Positions 16,832-25,579 of a stretch of DNA of 50,595 nucleotides are shown here, piece by piece (position 1 is the first letter of the stretch; each line of letters begins with the position of its first letter). Below the pieces are notes generated by a model. That model was not told the DNA's origin. It ran no database searches and saw only the letters and a program-made list of their open reading frames with translations. The translations under genes were made by a program, and so were the position numbers. Source of the DNA: an uncultured Eubacteriales bacterium (lineage in GTDB: Bacteria; Bacillota; Clostridia; Lachnospirales; Lachnospiraceae). The stretch is from assembly GCA_900316115.1 (NCBI GenBank), contig ONBN01000008.1, positions 1-50,595 of the forward strand. The letters run 5' to 3'.

Positions 16832-17308
16832 CTATTTCACGAGGATTCCCTGTGTTAATGTTGTCACGGACTCTTTAGAGCCATTCTTCGCAGCATGGTA
16901 TCCACGGAGGCGGTAATAATAGCCGCTTGGTACACGCACATCCATGCTCTTGCCCAAGTACGTTGCATTGCTTTTGGTATAATCCCATAATTTATAAGTG
17001 GAATATACACCGTTTACTTTGCGTTCAAGATACATAGATAGGTATACCGTACTGCATGTACGATGACACTGAGTAAGCCCACTAAGAGCCACTTCATTAC
17101 TGGAAAGCTTTACGATTTTAACATTTCCATAATTAAGATTAACGCCTCTCAGTTTGCTGTACTCGGTATCTTCTGCACTGTCCTCATCTGTTTCTTCGTC
17201 TGTACGTTCTTCGATTTCAGATGAAGCGTAAACAGGATATGTACTCACTGATGCTACGGCAAGTGCCATTGTCAACATTCCAGCTTTCCACAACTTCCTT
17301 AATCTCAT
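16832..17308 (-). CDS. small secreted protein (possibly DUF6147)
   Basis: A 158-aa protein with a Sec signal peptide (LTMALAVASVSTYPVYAS), an acidic linker (EERTDEETDEDSAEDTEYSK) and a roughly 100-residue beta-rich domain. This domain has two close cysteines (CHRTC) and ends GYYYRLRGYHAAKNGSKES, TTLTQGILVK. I associate this ending with the DUF6147 group of Lachnospiraceae, from memory only. The start at 17308 has GGAGG 8 nt upstream; the GTG at 17317 lies too close to it. It follows the DUF4367 gene on the same strand and may be a target or member of that regulatory unit. Confidence 0.65.
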   Translation of the reverse strand: MRLRKLWKAGMLTMALAVASVSTYPVYASSEIEERTDEETDEDSAEDTEYSKLRGVNLNYGNVKIVKLSSNEVALSGLTQCHRTCSTVYLSMYLERKVNGVYSTYKLWDYTKSNATYLGKSMDVRVPSGYYYRLRGYHAAKNGSKESVTTLTQGILVK

Positions 17309-17380
17309 TGAGATCACCTCCGTTTTCCCTGTGGAATTTACACTACATCTTTAATACGTATGAAATTCTTAAAAATCACT

Positions 17381-18214
17381 CTAAAATTGCAAATTTTTTA
17401 TTATTTTTTCAAATTCTGTTTTATCTATCTTTCCGCTTAATTGGTATCCCCAATTATTCAACTGCCATATTGCGGTATAAGAATCAAATCCATCCACATC
17501 GTCTGTCCTATATATGGTTGCAGTAACTTCATTATCGCCCATTTTCATTTCATCTATCCTATTTCCATGAATTACTTCGTTTTCACTTCCACTATCATGA
17601 TTTTCACTATAAATATATAATGCCACAATATAATTATCACATTGATATTCTATCGTTGCGGTCTTTGTGTTTTCATATACGTAATAATCTAAATACTTAA
17701 ATCCTTCTGGTCGATACAAAATTATCGGCACCTGTACTCCCAATTTTTCTTCAATATCTGTTCTTGCCTTATCTTCGCTCTGATCTGGGTTCTCATTTGT
17801 ATCGTCATTATATACAATCACCTGCTTATCTGTTCCTGATAAATATTTTATGGTCTTAGTGACATAATTCCTGTTTGCTTCGCTTGTCATACTTGCAGCT
17901 AACACGCCAAGAAAGCATACGATCACAAAGCCTGCTGCCTTTGCAATACGATGCCGTTTGACCATTGATCCATACCTGTTCTTTCCAGGATCTGGGATTT
18001 CCTGTGACTCATCCTCATCTTCACGGTATACCCCTTCTGCTTTCAGCCGCTCTACCAGCTTCCCATAAGAGGCATGGATTTCCTCATCTGTATATAATTT
18101 CTGATCTGATAAGTCATCCTCGGAGAGAAGGATATCTTTCAGTTCATCAACTTCATTCAAATACTCTTCTTTTAGCAGCCGGTCAAGCTCCTCATCCTCT
18201 AATCGTCTACTCAT
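17381..18214 (-). CDS. DUF4367 membrane protein, probable anti-sigma factor
   Basis: A 277-aa single-pass protein. The cytoplasmic part is acidic (residues ~1-85: [20 protein letters not shown]). One membrane helix follows ([17 protein letters not shown], ~95-112). The outer part ends in a DUF4367 domain ([20 protein letters not shown], then [16 protein letters not shown]). DUF4367 proteins are often encoded beside ECF-like sigma factors and serve as membrane anti-sigma factors. Here the sigma gene is 1.2 kb upstream on the same strand, with murG inverted between them. The start at 18214 follows GGGAG by 7 nt. Confidence 0.75.
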   Translation of the reverse strand: MSRRLEDEELDRLLKEEYLNEVDELKDILLSEDDLSDQKLYTDEEIHASYGKLVERLKAEGVYREDEDESQEIPDPGKNRYGSMVKRHRIAKAAGFVIVCFLGVLAASMTSEANRNYVTKTIKYLSGTDKQVIVYNDDTNENPDQSEDKARTDIEEKLGVQVPIILYRPEGFKYLDYYVYENTKTATIEYQCDNYIVALYIYSENHDSGSENEVIHGNRIDEMKMGDNEVTATIYRTDDVDGFDSYTAIWQLNNWGYQLSGKIDKTEFEKIIKNLQF

Positions 18215-18241
18215 TTTTTTCTCCCGGATGTTCATCTGTCC

Positions 18242-18270
18242 TTGACAATTCTTCCACAGGGGTTCATATT
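18242..18270 (+). promoter_or_regulatory. promoter of murG
   Basis: TTGACA (18242-18247), a 17-nt spacer and CATATT (18265-18270). Confidence 0.65.
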
Positions 18271-18286
18271 TATCTTAATATATTTG

Positions 18287-18317
18287 CCAGCCGATTATTT
18301 ACTCCGGCTGGACTTTT
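18287..18317 (+). terminator. terminator-like hairpin in murG leader (possible attenuator)
   Basis: CCAGCCG (18287-18293) pairs with CGGCTGG (18305-18311), followed by ACTTTTTAAG. It lies between the murG promoter and its ribosome site. On the minus strand there is no U-tract, so it does not serve the DUF4367 gene. Confidence 0.6.
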
Positions 18318-18339
18318 TAAGAATTTTCAGGAGGCCCCT

Positions 18340-19404
18340 ATGAAACATATTGTACTTACCGGCGGCGGAACCGCCGGCCATGTAACTCCAAATATCGCTC
18401 TTATTCCCAAGCTCCAGGAAAAAGGATACAAAATTTCCTATATTGGTTCCTATAATGGTATCGAAAAAAGCCTGATCCAGGAACTTGGGATTCCTTATTA
18501 TGGAATTTCTTCAGGAAAATTAAGGCGATATTTTGACATCAAAAATTTCTCTGATCCTTTCCGCGTACTGAAAGGATATAGTCAGGCTAAAAAACTGATG
18601 AAACAGTTAAAACCTGATGTAGTATTCTCAAAAGGTGGTTTCGTTACAGTCCCTGTAGTTCTTGCAGCCAAGAAACGGAAGATACCTGCGATCATCCATG
18701 AATCCGACATGACTCCAGGACTGGCAAATAAATTATGTCTTTCTTCAGCAACAAAAATCTGCTGTAATTTTCCGGAAACAGTTTCCACACTGCCAGCAGA
18801 TAAGGCAGTCCTTACAGGAACACCTATCCGCCAGGAGCTTCTTCATGGTGACAAAGAAGCTGCCCGTAAATTCTGTGGTTTTTTCTCTGACAAACCGGTT
18901 CTTCTGGTCATTGGCGGCAGCCTTGGTGCAGCCTCTGTAAATGAGAATGTACGTAAGATCCTTCCTGAGCTTCTGAAAGAATTTCAGGTGATCCATCTTT
19001 GCGGCAAAGGCAAAACTGACAGTTCCCTTGAGCATACCGCTGGATATGTACAATATGAATATATAAAAGAAGAACTTCCTGATCTGTTTGCTTTAGCCGA
19101 TATTGTAATCTCCAGAGCCGGAGCAAACGCTATCTGTGAACTTAATGCCCTGGCTAAGCCAAATCTTCTGATCCCTCTGTCTGCTAATGCAAGCCGGGGC
19201 GACCAGATCCTTAATGCCCGTTCTTTTGAACGTCAGGGCTACAGTATGGTTCTTGAAGAAGAGGAAATCACAGAATCCGTATTAATGGATTCTATCCGCA
19301 AACTGTATGAGAACCGTAATTCCTATATTGAAGCCATGCGAAGCAGCAAACAGCTGGATTCTATCAATCAGATTGTCTCCATCATCGAAAGCTGTATTGC
19401 CTGA
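18340..19404 (+). CDS. murG: UDP-GlcNAc:undecaprenyl-PP-MurNAc-pentapeptide GlcNAc transferase
   Basis: A 354-aa GT28 enzyme that makes lipid II at the inner membrane face, for peptidoglycan. It has the N-terminal [11 protein letters not shown] loop, the middle [13 protein letters not shown] and [12 protein letters not shown], and the donor-binding GGSLGA and [19 protein letters not shown] with the usual SxxA..Q pattern following. The start follows AGGAGG closely. The upstream open frame to 17965 is not coding. It is away from the usual division-and-wall cluster and lies inverted between a sigma factor and its probable anti-sigma factor. Its stop codon abuts the sigma stop with no spacer. Confidence 0.94.
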   Translation: MKHIVLTGGGTAGHVTPNIALIPKLQEKGYKISYIGSYNGIEKSLIQELGIPYYGISSGKLRRYFDIKNFSDPFRVLKGYSQAKKLMKQLKPDVVFSKGGFVTVPVVLAAKKRKIPAIIHESDMTPGLANKLCLSSATKICCNFPETVSTLPADKAVLTGTPIRQELLHGDKEAARKFCGFFSDKPVLLVIGGSLGAASVNENVRKILPELLKEFQVIHLCGKGKTDSSLEHTAGYVQYEYIKEELPDLFALADIVISRAGANAICELNALAKPNLLIPLSANASRGDQILNARSFERQGYSMVLEEEEITESVLMDSIRKLYENRNSYIEAMRSSKQLDSINQIVSIIESCIA

Positions 19405-19932
19405 TCAGCCGGAACTATCATAAATCCTGGCATATTCTTCCAATAACCATTGTTTTGTCCTGTAGATACGGTTATTTACATTATTCTTCGATATCTTGTA
19501 TTTCAGGGCAATCCTTTCCGGAGGAATATCCAGGATTTTTACTGCAATATAAATCTCATAATTCATTTTGTTTTTCTTTCTGAGGTTTTCCAGAATTATC
19601 CTCAGATACTTTTGTTTCTCTACACCAAGAAGATGAGCTTCCGCAGACTCCAGGCACTTCTCCTCTCCAACCCGTTCCATCTGGATAATTTCCTGTTTCG
19701 TAGAGTTTTTCCTCAAATAATCTCTTGCTTTATTCACGGTAGCCTTAGCAACCAGCCCCTGCAGTCCTCGTTCATTACTGCTATCCAGCTCATCCTTGAT
19801 CTTGTATAAATTAAAAAATGTTTCCTGGCTGATGTCTTCCGCAACAACACGGCTCTTTACGACTTTATTTGCTATCCTTATTGAGAATTCATAGTATTTT
19901 TCATAAAATTCCTCGAATTCCGCATTATTCAT
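19405..19932 (-). CDS. ECF-like sigma-70 family sigma factor
   Basis: A 175-aa protein with region 2 at residues ~5-75 (FYEKYYEFSIRIANKVVKSR, VAEDISQETFFNLYK) and region 4 at ~110-165 (IYIAVKILDIPPERIALKYK, then ISKNNVNNRIYRTKQWLLEE with a clear HTH). It directs RNA polymerase to a regulon, probably controlled by the DUF4367 membrane protein encoded farther along the same strand. It begins 46 nt after hinT with no terminator between, so the two may be cotranscribed. A 10-bp direct repeat CTGATCAGCC flanks the gene (19401-19410 and 19950-19959). Confidence 0.85.
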   Translation of the reverse strand: MNNAEFEEFYEKYYEFSIRIANKVVKSRVVAEDISQETFFNLYKIKDELDSSNERGLQGLVAKATVNKARDYLRKNSTKQEIIQMERVGEEKCLESAEAHLLGVEKQKYLRIILENLRKKNKMNYEIYIAVKILDIPPERIALKYKISKNNVNNRIYRTKQWLLEEYARIYDSSG

Positions 19933-19978
19933 GTTATATTTGTCCTGTTCTGATCAGCCACCCCACAGACACGCTCCA

Positions 19979-20383
19979 TCAGCCTTTAATCTTTGTAAGT
20001 ATTTCTTCTTTTACTTCATCAGTCAATGTTCCCGGCGTCCATGTGACTCCAGCATGATCATCTTTATATCTTGGAATCAGATGCATGTGGAAATGGAAAA
20101 CAGTCTGTCCTGCAGCTTCCCCATTGTTCTGTACAATATTAAATCCATCACAGTCAAGAGCATCTGTCAGCTTGCCTGCCATTTTTTTTGCCAGAAGCAT
20201 TGCCTTTGCAGCCAGTTCATCCGGTATCTCATAAATATTAGCCACATGACTTTTGGGAATGATCAGAGAATGTCCTTTACTTGCAGGTCCAAGGTCCAGG
20301 ATAACGCGAAAATCCTCATCCTCATACAGAGTTGCAGCCGGTATCTCGCCATTGGCGATCTTACAAAAAATACACTTTTCCAT
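19979..20383 (-). CDS. hinT: HIT family nucleotide hydrolase
   Basis: A 134-aa HinT-like protein. It has the N-terminal CIFCKIANGEIPA, the GHSLIIPKSHV strand, and the histidine triad HFHMHLIPR near residues 97-105. It hydrolyses AMP-linked phosphoramidates such as AMP-lysine. The two Cys near the start (C-x2-C) match zinc-binding family members. The length is typical. Confidence 0.92.
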   Translation of the reverse strand: MEKCIFCKIANGEIPAATLYEDEDFRVILDLGPASKGHSLIIPKSHVANIYEIPDELAAKAMLLAKKMAGKLTDALDCDGFNIVQNNGEAAGQTVFHFHMHLIPRYKDDHAGVTWTPGTLTDEVKEEILTKIKG

Positions 20384-20541
20384 CTTTCATTCCTCCTGTT
20401 GTTTTATTTATAAATGAAATGCATTCCCGACTATTTTATACAGTCTGCATGCATACATTGTCGGATTATCTCGATATTTTTACTACGATATTGCTTGCTG
20501 TCAGAGTATTCCCGTGATACACTTCCAATTGAGGTGATAAT

Positions 20542-21228
20542 ATGACAAATACCACTACGGAACAGCTAAAAAACAATTTTCGGCTTACACTGTCAAAATT
20601 TTCTCACGAAATACGAAATCCCATTTCCCTGATCAACAGCGAACTGCTTCTGATGGTATCCACCCATCCGGAACTGGCAGATTATCAGGAATGGGAAGAG
20701 ATCATGGAAAATATGGAGTATATAAGAGAACTTCTGAATGATCTGTCCAGCTACAGTAATGCAGGACGTATCCGACTGGAACTTACAGATCTGAACTCTT
20801 ATCTGTCTTCCATTATTTCCTCAGTAAAACCTACTTTTGATTATCTTGGCATTACCTTCATAACGGATTGTCCTGACAGACTTCCCAAACTTCCGGTTGA
20901 CCGGATCAAACTCAGACAGGCAATCCTGAATCTTCTGCGTAATGCACAGGAGGCAGTCCCTTCCTCGGGCGGCAGGATTACATTCCGCGTCCATGTCAAT
21001 ACAGAATCTGTCTGTATTTCCATCATGGATAATGGATGTGGCATCCCTCCTGAAGTACAAAAAGATATCTTTTCACCGTTCATCACCTTCAAGCCCACAG
21101 GCAACGGACTTGGACTTGCTGTTACAAAGGAAATCGTTGAAGCCCACGGTGGCCGGATCGAGCTTGAAAGTGCTCCTGATCAGGGCTCGGTATTCCGTAT
21201 CATCCTTGCTATCCCTTTCCCTGGATGA
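20542..21228 (+). CDS. soluble sensor-type histidine kinase
   Basis: A 228-aa kinase core without membrane segment or sensor domain. It has an H-box with phospho-acceptor His in FSHEIRNPISLI (~residue 21), a four-helix DHp region, the N-box LNLLRNAQEAVPSSGG (~133-148), G1 DNGCGIPPE, F box FSPFITFKPTGNGLGLAV, and the final GSVFRIILAIP. No response regulator is adjacent. In a spore former it could feed the Spo0A phosphorelay, but that is only a possibility. The start follows GAGGTGA. The end overlaps the rhomboid gene on the other strand by 49 bp. Confidence 0.88.
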   Translation: MTNTTTEQLKNNFRLTLSKFSHEIRNPISLINSELLLMVSTHPELADYQEWEEIMENMEYIRELLNDLSSYSNAGRIRLELTDLNSYLSSIISSVKPTFDYLGITFITDCPDRLPKLPVDRIKLRQAILNLLRNAQEAVPSSGGRITFRVHVNTESVCISIMDNGCGIPPEVQKDIFSPFITFKPTGNGLGLAVTKEIVEAHGGRIELESAPDQGSVFRIILAIPFPG

Positions 21229-21809
21229 TACAGCAGGAATGCTGCCAGAAAACCGCAAAGCATACCGCCCACATGAGCAGCATTGTCCACGCCTGTACTT
21301 GTAAAGCCGAAATATAAAGAAAAAGCAGCCATGATCAGCATCTTTTTAACGGAAAGATCAGCCACCCTTCCCTTATTACGCAGAATTACATAAATCATGG
21401 CTCCCATCACTCCGAATACAGCTCCTGAAGCCCCAGCAGAGACCGCATAATTACTGCTTTTCATTTCCAATCCCAAAGAAATCCAATTACCCCCAAAACC
21501 AGACAGGAGATAGATGAGCAGATACCTTACTCCTCCAACTGCCGGCTCCAGGCGCTGTCCAAGGACAAACAAAACCAACATATTATTAGCCAGATGTGCA
21601 ATACCAAAATGCAGAAACATCGAAGTAAATAATCGATACCATTCCCCGGCTTCTGTTATCAATGGTCCATACCCAGCTCCGCAGGCGATCATGTGAACAG
21701 TGTTCTCGGTACCGCCTGTAAAATCTACGATCAGAAAAACAATCAGATTCGCCAGCATCAGACACGCTGTTACAGGCATTTTTTTCAATTCATCTTTCAG
21801 TTCTTCCAA
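21180..21809 (-). CDS. rhomboid-family intramembrane serine protease
   Basis: A 209-aa protein with six membrane helices. The catalytic Ser is in GASGAVFGVMGA (~residue 131) and the catalytic His in NAAHVGGMLCGF (~182). The oxyanion-side HFGIAHLANNMLVLFVLG motif is present. It cleaves membrane proteins within the bilayer; its substrate is unknown. It follows the Lon-like ATPase gene with about 210 bp between, and ends inside the 3' end of the histidine kinase gene. Confidence 0.92.
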   Translation of the reverse strand: MEELKDELKKMPVTACLMLANLIVFLIVDFTGGTENTVHMIACGAGYGPLITEAGEWYRLFTSMFLHFGIAHLANNMLVLFVLGQRLEPAVGGVRYLLIYLLSGFGGNWISLGLEMKSSNYAVSAGASGAVFGVMGAMIYVILRNKGRVADLSVKKMLIMAAFSLYFGFTSTGVDNAAHVGGMLCGFLAAFLLYHPGKGIARMIRNTEP

Positions 21810-22017
21810 AAATTAACCTCTTTTCAGCCCATTCTCAATTTATGCATCGTTTCTTTATTGTTTTGCTATTGTTTATCTTTTATCCAATTTTCTTTTCAAA
21901 CATTATAACATATCCACAGGCCTGCGGATACAAAAAAATCACCGCATCGCCCATAAGATGCAAAAAAATTATCGGCAAATCGAATCAGCAGCATTGGTTG
22001 TATTGCTGAAAAGCTTT

Positions 22018-23508
22018 TCAGGAAAGAAGCTCCCTTACCATATCCCCATCAAAGGTCACGGACTTCACATGATCCACCTCGATCTGATACAGTGCATTTG
22101 CAGCAATATGCTCTGCAGCCTGCTCAAGATCACGGATACCGGTTGTATCTGCATACTTTTCAACAACTGCGTCCAGTCCATCCTCACGGATCACACATTC
22201 CTGTTCTTTCAGTCCCATACGTTTCAGCACTTTCGGAAGTGCAAACTTTGAAAAGATCACTTTCTTTTCTTCCGGGGTATAATCTGGAAGCTCGATCACC
22301 GCAAATCTGGACATCAACGGCGCACTGATCTGATCCTTATCATTTGCAGTTGCAATCGGATAAACACCTACTGTAGGAACCATACACTCCATATAATTGT
22401 CTGTAAAGCCCAGATTATCAAGCAAAGTTAAAAGTACATCTGCCGGATTGCCATTGCCTTTCCCGGCAGAAGCCTTGTCCAGCTCATTGATGATAAATAC
22501 AAGATTAGACTCTCCTGCTGCCGAAAAAGCCTCCATAATGATTCCCGGCTTTGCATTTGCATAAATACGGGAACTTCCTGTAAGCTGCTCCGGGTCATTG
22601 ATAGAACTCATGTCTAAAGTTGTCCAGGGAAGTTTTAAAATACGTGCTACAGCATATGCGATCTGAGATTTACCGGTTCCTGCAGGTCCTACCAGTAAAA
22701 GTCCATATGCCGGAAGTGTATGGGTCCGGTTGATCTGTATGATCGTCTCAATGATCCTCTGCTTTACCCTTTCCATACCATACAATTCTTCATCCAGAAT
22801 TTTTCTCGCCTCTTCAGGATCAATGGGTGCAAAATAATTACTCTTCCACTGGATATTCATCATAATAGACAATGCTCTCTGTGCATGTCTGCGTTCCTCC
22901 TGAGACACTTCATGGGAACGTGCCACTGCCAGATTTCTTCTTGCCCACAAACGGATATTATCAGGCAGAGTTTTCCCTGCACAGTTCATAAAATCCGTAA
23001 TGCTCTGAATACTGGTGAGTTTCATCTCATCTCCGTCTTCATCTGCATCCTCATCTTCCTGCTCCTGTGCAGGCGCATTGCTGGCCAGCAGTCTGCCGAT
23101 CATAAACTGAAGGAACCCATCCTCTGCTGAAAGCTTTGTTCCACCGCCAAAAGCAATCTCACGGATCCGGTAAACTGCGTATCCGTCTTCCTGGTTCTTT
23201 CCGGATAGCCGTACATTAATATGATTTTCTCCCAGCCACTTCAAAAGACTTACAAATCTTGCATCTATTTTCAGGATATCTGCACAGAAAACACCCTCGT
23301 CCTCTTTAAATTCAAAAGAAGTCCGTTTTCCCGGATTTGTAAAATATCCACAGGAATGATGCTTCCACTGTCTCTCTTTATTATCTAAAACCAGCATAGG
23401 CTTTTCAGGTGTAGCCTCTGTCTCATCTGAATAAAAAACCGTATACGTACACTCACTTTGAACCGTCTCAGTCTGTCCAGACGTACTATTAAAATCAAAA
23501 ACCGGCAT
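22018..23508 (-). CDS. Lon-like AAA+ ATPase without protease domain
   Basis: A 496-aa protein. The N-terminal half (~1-240) is of no family I can name and contains an acidic stretch (QEDEDADEDGDE). The AAA+ module follows: Walker A GPAGTGKS (~275), a Walker B variant LVFIINELDKAS with Asn replacing the usual first Asp, sensor-1 ATANDKDQIS, and arginine-finger SRFAVIELPDY. The end (DTTGIRDLEQAAEHIAANAL) corresponds to the small AAA lid. The module is closest to Lon, but the Ser-Lys protease domain is missing, so it should be an unfoldase or assembly factor. The start at 23508 has AGGAGG 6 nt upstream; the longer frame is not convincing. It lies 137 bp after the FHA gene at the end of the Tad locus. 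Confidence 0.8.
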   Translation of the reverse strand: MPVFDFNSTSGQTETVQSECTYTVFYSDETEATPEKPMLVLDNKERQWKHHSCGYFTNPGKRTSFEFKEDEGVFCADILKIDARFVSLLKWLGENHINVRLSGKNQEDGYAVYRIREIAFGGGTKLSAEDGFLQFMIGRLLASNAPAQEQEDEDADEDGDEMKLTSIQSITDFMNCAGKTLPDNIRLWARRNLAVARSHEVSQEERRHAQRALSIMMNIQWKSNYFAPIDPEEARKILDEELYGMERVKQRIIETIIQINRTHTLPAYGLLLVGPAGTGKSQIAYAVARILKLPWTTLDMSSINDPEQLTGSSRIYANAKPGIIMEAFSAAGESNLVFIINELDKASAGKGNGNPADVLLTLLDNLGFTDNYMECMVPTVGVYPIATANDKDQISAPLMSRFAVIELPDYTPEEKKVIFSKFALPKVLKRMGLKEQECVIREDGLDAVVEKYADTTGIRDLEQAAEHIAANALYQIEVDHVKSVTFDGDMVRELLS

Positions 23509-23645
23509 GGTGATCCTCCTTTGTTTTTCCCCACCACCCAAGGTGATCTGGTATTCATCATTTCTGTTCTGCAGCAAATGCCGAACAGTTATAATACATG
23601 AATTATATCCATGTTTCTCTGCTGCGTCAAATAGCACTTTAATTT

Positions 23646-25148
23646 TTATCCGTTTTTAATAAAAATATATCGGGCCTGTGCAAAATCCACCTCATCCTGA
23701 TCCTGCAACAGATAATCCTCCTCCGGTTTCAGCATCTGTCCATTTACAGCCGTTCCATTTCTGGAATTAAGATCTGTCAGATAATACTCCCCCTCCCTTT
23801 TTCTGATCTTGGCATGCATTCTGCTGACTGTGGGAAGATTGATCACTGCATCTGCAGCATTCTCCAGTTTTCCGATCACTGTAAGATCTTCTTTTAAATA
23901 AATAGTCGCCAGTTCCCCAGGTTCTCTGCTTACCAGCGTAGACGGTCCTGATACATTTCCGGCAGACAAAACCACAGTTTCCCCAAATAGTTCACTGTTC
24001 TCCTGAGTTTTCCACATAGGGTCCTTTTTATCCCCATTTCCATCCACCGGCTTTCGTGCTGTCTCCATACCATTCCATTCATTATCTTTCCAATTGTTTT
24101 CGCCTTCAGCTTCCAAACTTCCAGCTTTAGAAAAGTCATATTCCGATTCCTGGCTGGTCATTGGTTTCTGGCTATATGCATTCTCGGCCTTTCTAGTTTC
24201 TCTTCGCTCCAGAAGTATGGCGATCAGTGTTCCGATTCCCATAAAACACACGATTACACAAAGAAGCATCCAAAATGGGATTTCCGGCAAATATCCCCAG
24301 ATTCTGGCTGCCAGGATCAAAAGTCCCATACCTGCTCCTGTCATACAGCCCCCAATTTCTTTCCAGGGTATTCCCAATTTTTCTGTTCTTTCTTTTCTAA
24401 TTTCAGTTCTTTCTTTTTTCGGATTTCCTTTATTTTTTTCCCTTATCCTGCTTTGCTCCCACTGTCCGGTTCTCTTTGTTGTCCCTGAAAAGCCCTCTTC
24501 CATCCACAGATCCGCACCCTCTGGAGCTTTTACATTCTCAGAATTTTCTTTCCATAAGCCGTCGTCTTGCGCTTCCTGCTTTGCTGCCGTTTCTTCATCA
24601 CTTCGTTTGCGGAACAGTTCTTCTTTGATATGTTCCAGATGAAAAGTATCTTCCAATGCCCTTCGGTAAATACCATATCCCAGCATTACTGCCTGGGAAT
24701 CCTCATGATCCAGTTTGGGCAGGATATATTCTGTCAGAAGCTGAAACTGAAGTCTTATATCTTCTTCATATCCAGGCAGATAGCAGAAAAACAGTTCCCG
24801 TTTTTCCAGATCCACATACATATATTCCGGCTTCAATACCAGCCTTCCCGGATTCAGCAGATACTCTGACATTTCCTCCATCACCTGGATAAAGCCCCCA
24901 AAAACAAGCCGCAGATCTTCATAGTTCAGTTTCTTATCCTCAAACAAAGACGCAAGTGGTTGTCTGGATGTAATATCATAGTAAACCATCAGCTGTCCGT
25001 CTACTCCCTGCATCCGGCACTTCAGTACAGATGGGATCACGTTTCCTGCCAGCATTCTCACCTGATAGGAGGCTGTATCCACCGGCTCCTCCTGATAAAG
25101 GATCAGATAATTATGGTTCATATCTCTTTTATATTCTGCTTTCATCAT
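23646..25148 (-). CDS. DUF6382 and FHA domain protein of the Tad locus
   Basis: A 500-aa protein. The N-terminal part (~1-175: YQVRMLAGNVIPSVLKCRMQ, LDHEDSQAVMLGYGIYRRAL) matches DUF6382. A charged linker leads to two adjacent membrane helices (~255-305), more linker, and a C-terminal FHA domain (~405-500: LPTVSRMHAKIRKREGEYYL, LNSRNGTAVNG). FHA domains bind phosphothreonine, so this may link Ser/Thr kinase signalling to pilus function. Its ATG overlaps the preceding TadE stop by 4 nt. DUF6382-FHA proteins often lie in Lachnospiraceae Tad loci. Confidence 0.85.
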   Translation of the reverse strand: MMKAEYKRDMNHNYLILYQEEPVDTASYQVRMLAGNVIPSVLKCRMQGVDGQLMVYYDITSRQPLASLFEDKKLNYEDLRLVFGGFIQVMEEMSEYLLNPGRLVLKPEYMYVDLEKRELFFCYLPGYEEDIRLQFQLLTEYILPKLDHEDSQAVMLGYGIYRRALEDTFHLEHIKEELFRKRSDEETAAKQEAQDDGLWKENSENVKAPEGADLWMEEGFSGTTKRTGQWEQSRIREKNKGNPKKERTEIRKERTEKLGIPWKEIGGCMTGAGMGLLILAARIWGYLPEIPFWMLLCVIVCFMGIGTLIAILLERRETRKAENAYSQKPMTSQESEYDFSKAGSLEAEGENNWKDNEWNGMETARKPVDGNGDKKDPMWKTQENSELFGETVVLSAGNVSGPSTLVSREPGELATIYLKEDLTVIGKLENAADAVINLPTVSRMHAKIRKREGEYYLTDLNSRNGTAVNGQMLKPEEDYLLQDQDEVDFAQARYIFIKNG

Positions 25149-25579
25149 TCACCAGTGGCTCCTTTCACTATCTCAGATACAGCCTTTGCCTTTCGGATCC
25201 ATGACACCGGTTTAATCACAGCTGCCTTACCTTCCGCCCGTATATGCCAGTCAAAGCCTCCAAATCCCTTCACAGTGTCCAGATCATAAACTACCTGGAT
25301 ATTCTTTTTCCCACTGACCTGTCCTGTCAGATTTTCTGCTGTGAAAAATCCTGTGTTTCCCAGCTCTTCACATTTTTTCCTGGCCACCTCCACAGGCTTT
25401 CCATTTTTCTTTATTCCTTCTATGCTTCCATCTATAGCAGCTTCATAAGCGGCCGCAGTAAGCCAGGCCCGGTTATGAACAAAGAAAAACAAATACACAC
25501 AGCTCATGATCACCAGCAGGATCAGAAACATCAGGCAGGCGGCTTCAATTGTCATACTTCCCTTTTTGATTTTCTTCAC
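25145..25579 (-). CDS. TadE-like pseudopilin (second)
   Basis: A 144-aa protein with a short basic start (KKIKKG), the prepilin-like SMTIEAACLMFLILLVIMSC hydrophobic helix with Glu at the +5-like position, and an extracytoplasmic domain of about 100 residues. It is probably a minor pilin matured by one of the two prepilin peptidases nearby. The start is GTG at 25579 with GGAGG 9 nt upstream. It overlaps the peptidase stop by 4 nt (GTGA). Confidence 0.75.
   Translation of the reverse strand: MKKIKKGSMTIEAACLMFLILLVIMSCVYLFFFVHNRAWLTAAAYEAAIDGSIEGIKKNGKPVEVARKKCEELGNTGFFTAENLTGQVSGKKNIQVVYDLDTVKGFGGFDWHIRAEGKAAVIKPVSWIRKAKAVSEIVKGATGE

Noticed and set aside
16491-16916. A 141-codon plus-strand frame
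   Set aside because: It ends antisense to the small secreted protein gene and looks non-coding.
17965-18339. A 125-codon upstream extension of murG
   Set aside because: It overlaps the DUF4367 gene, the murG promoter and leader hairpin. MurG begins normally at 18340.
23509-23637. 43-codon N-terminal extension of the Lon-like ATPase
   Set aside because: The ATG at 23508 has an ideal AGGAGG; the extension has no such signal and contains that site.
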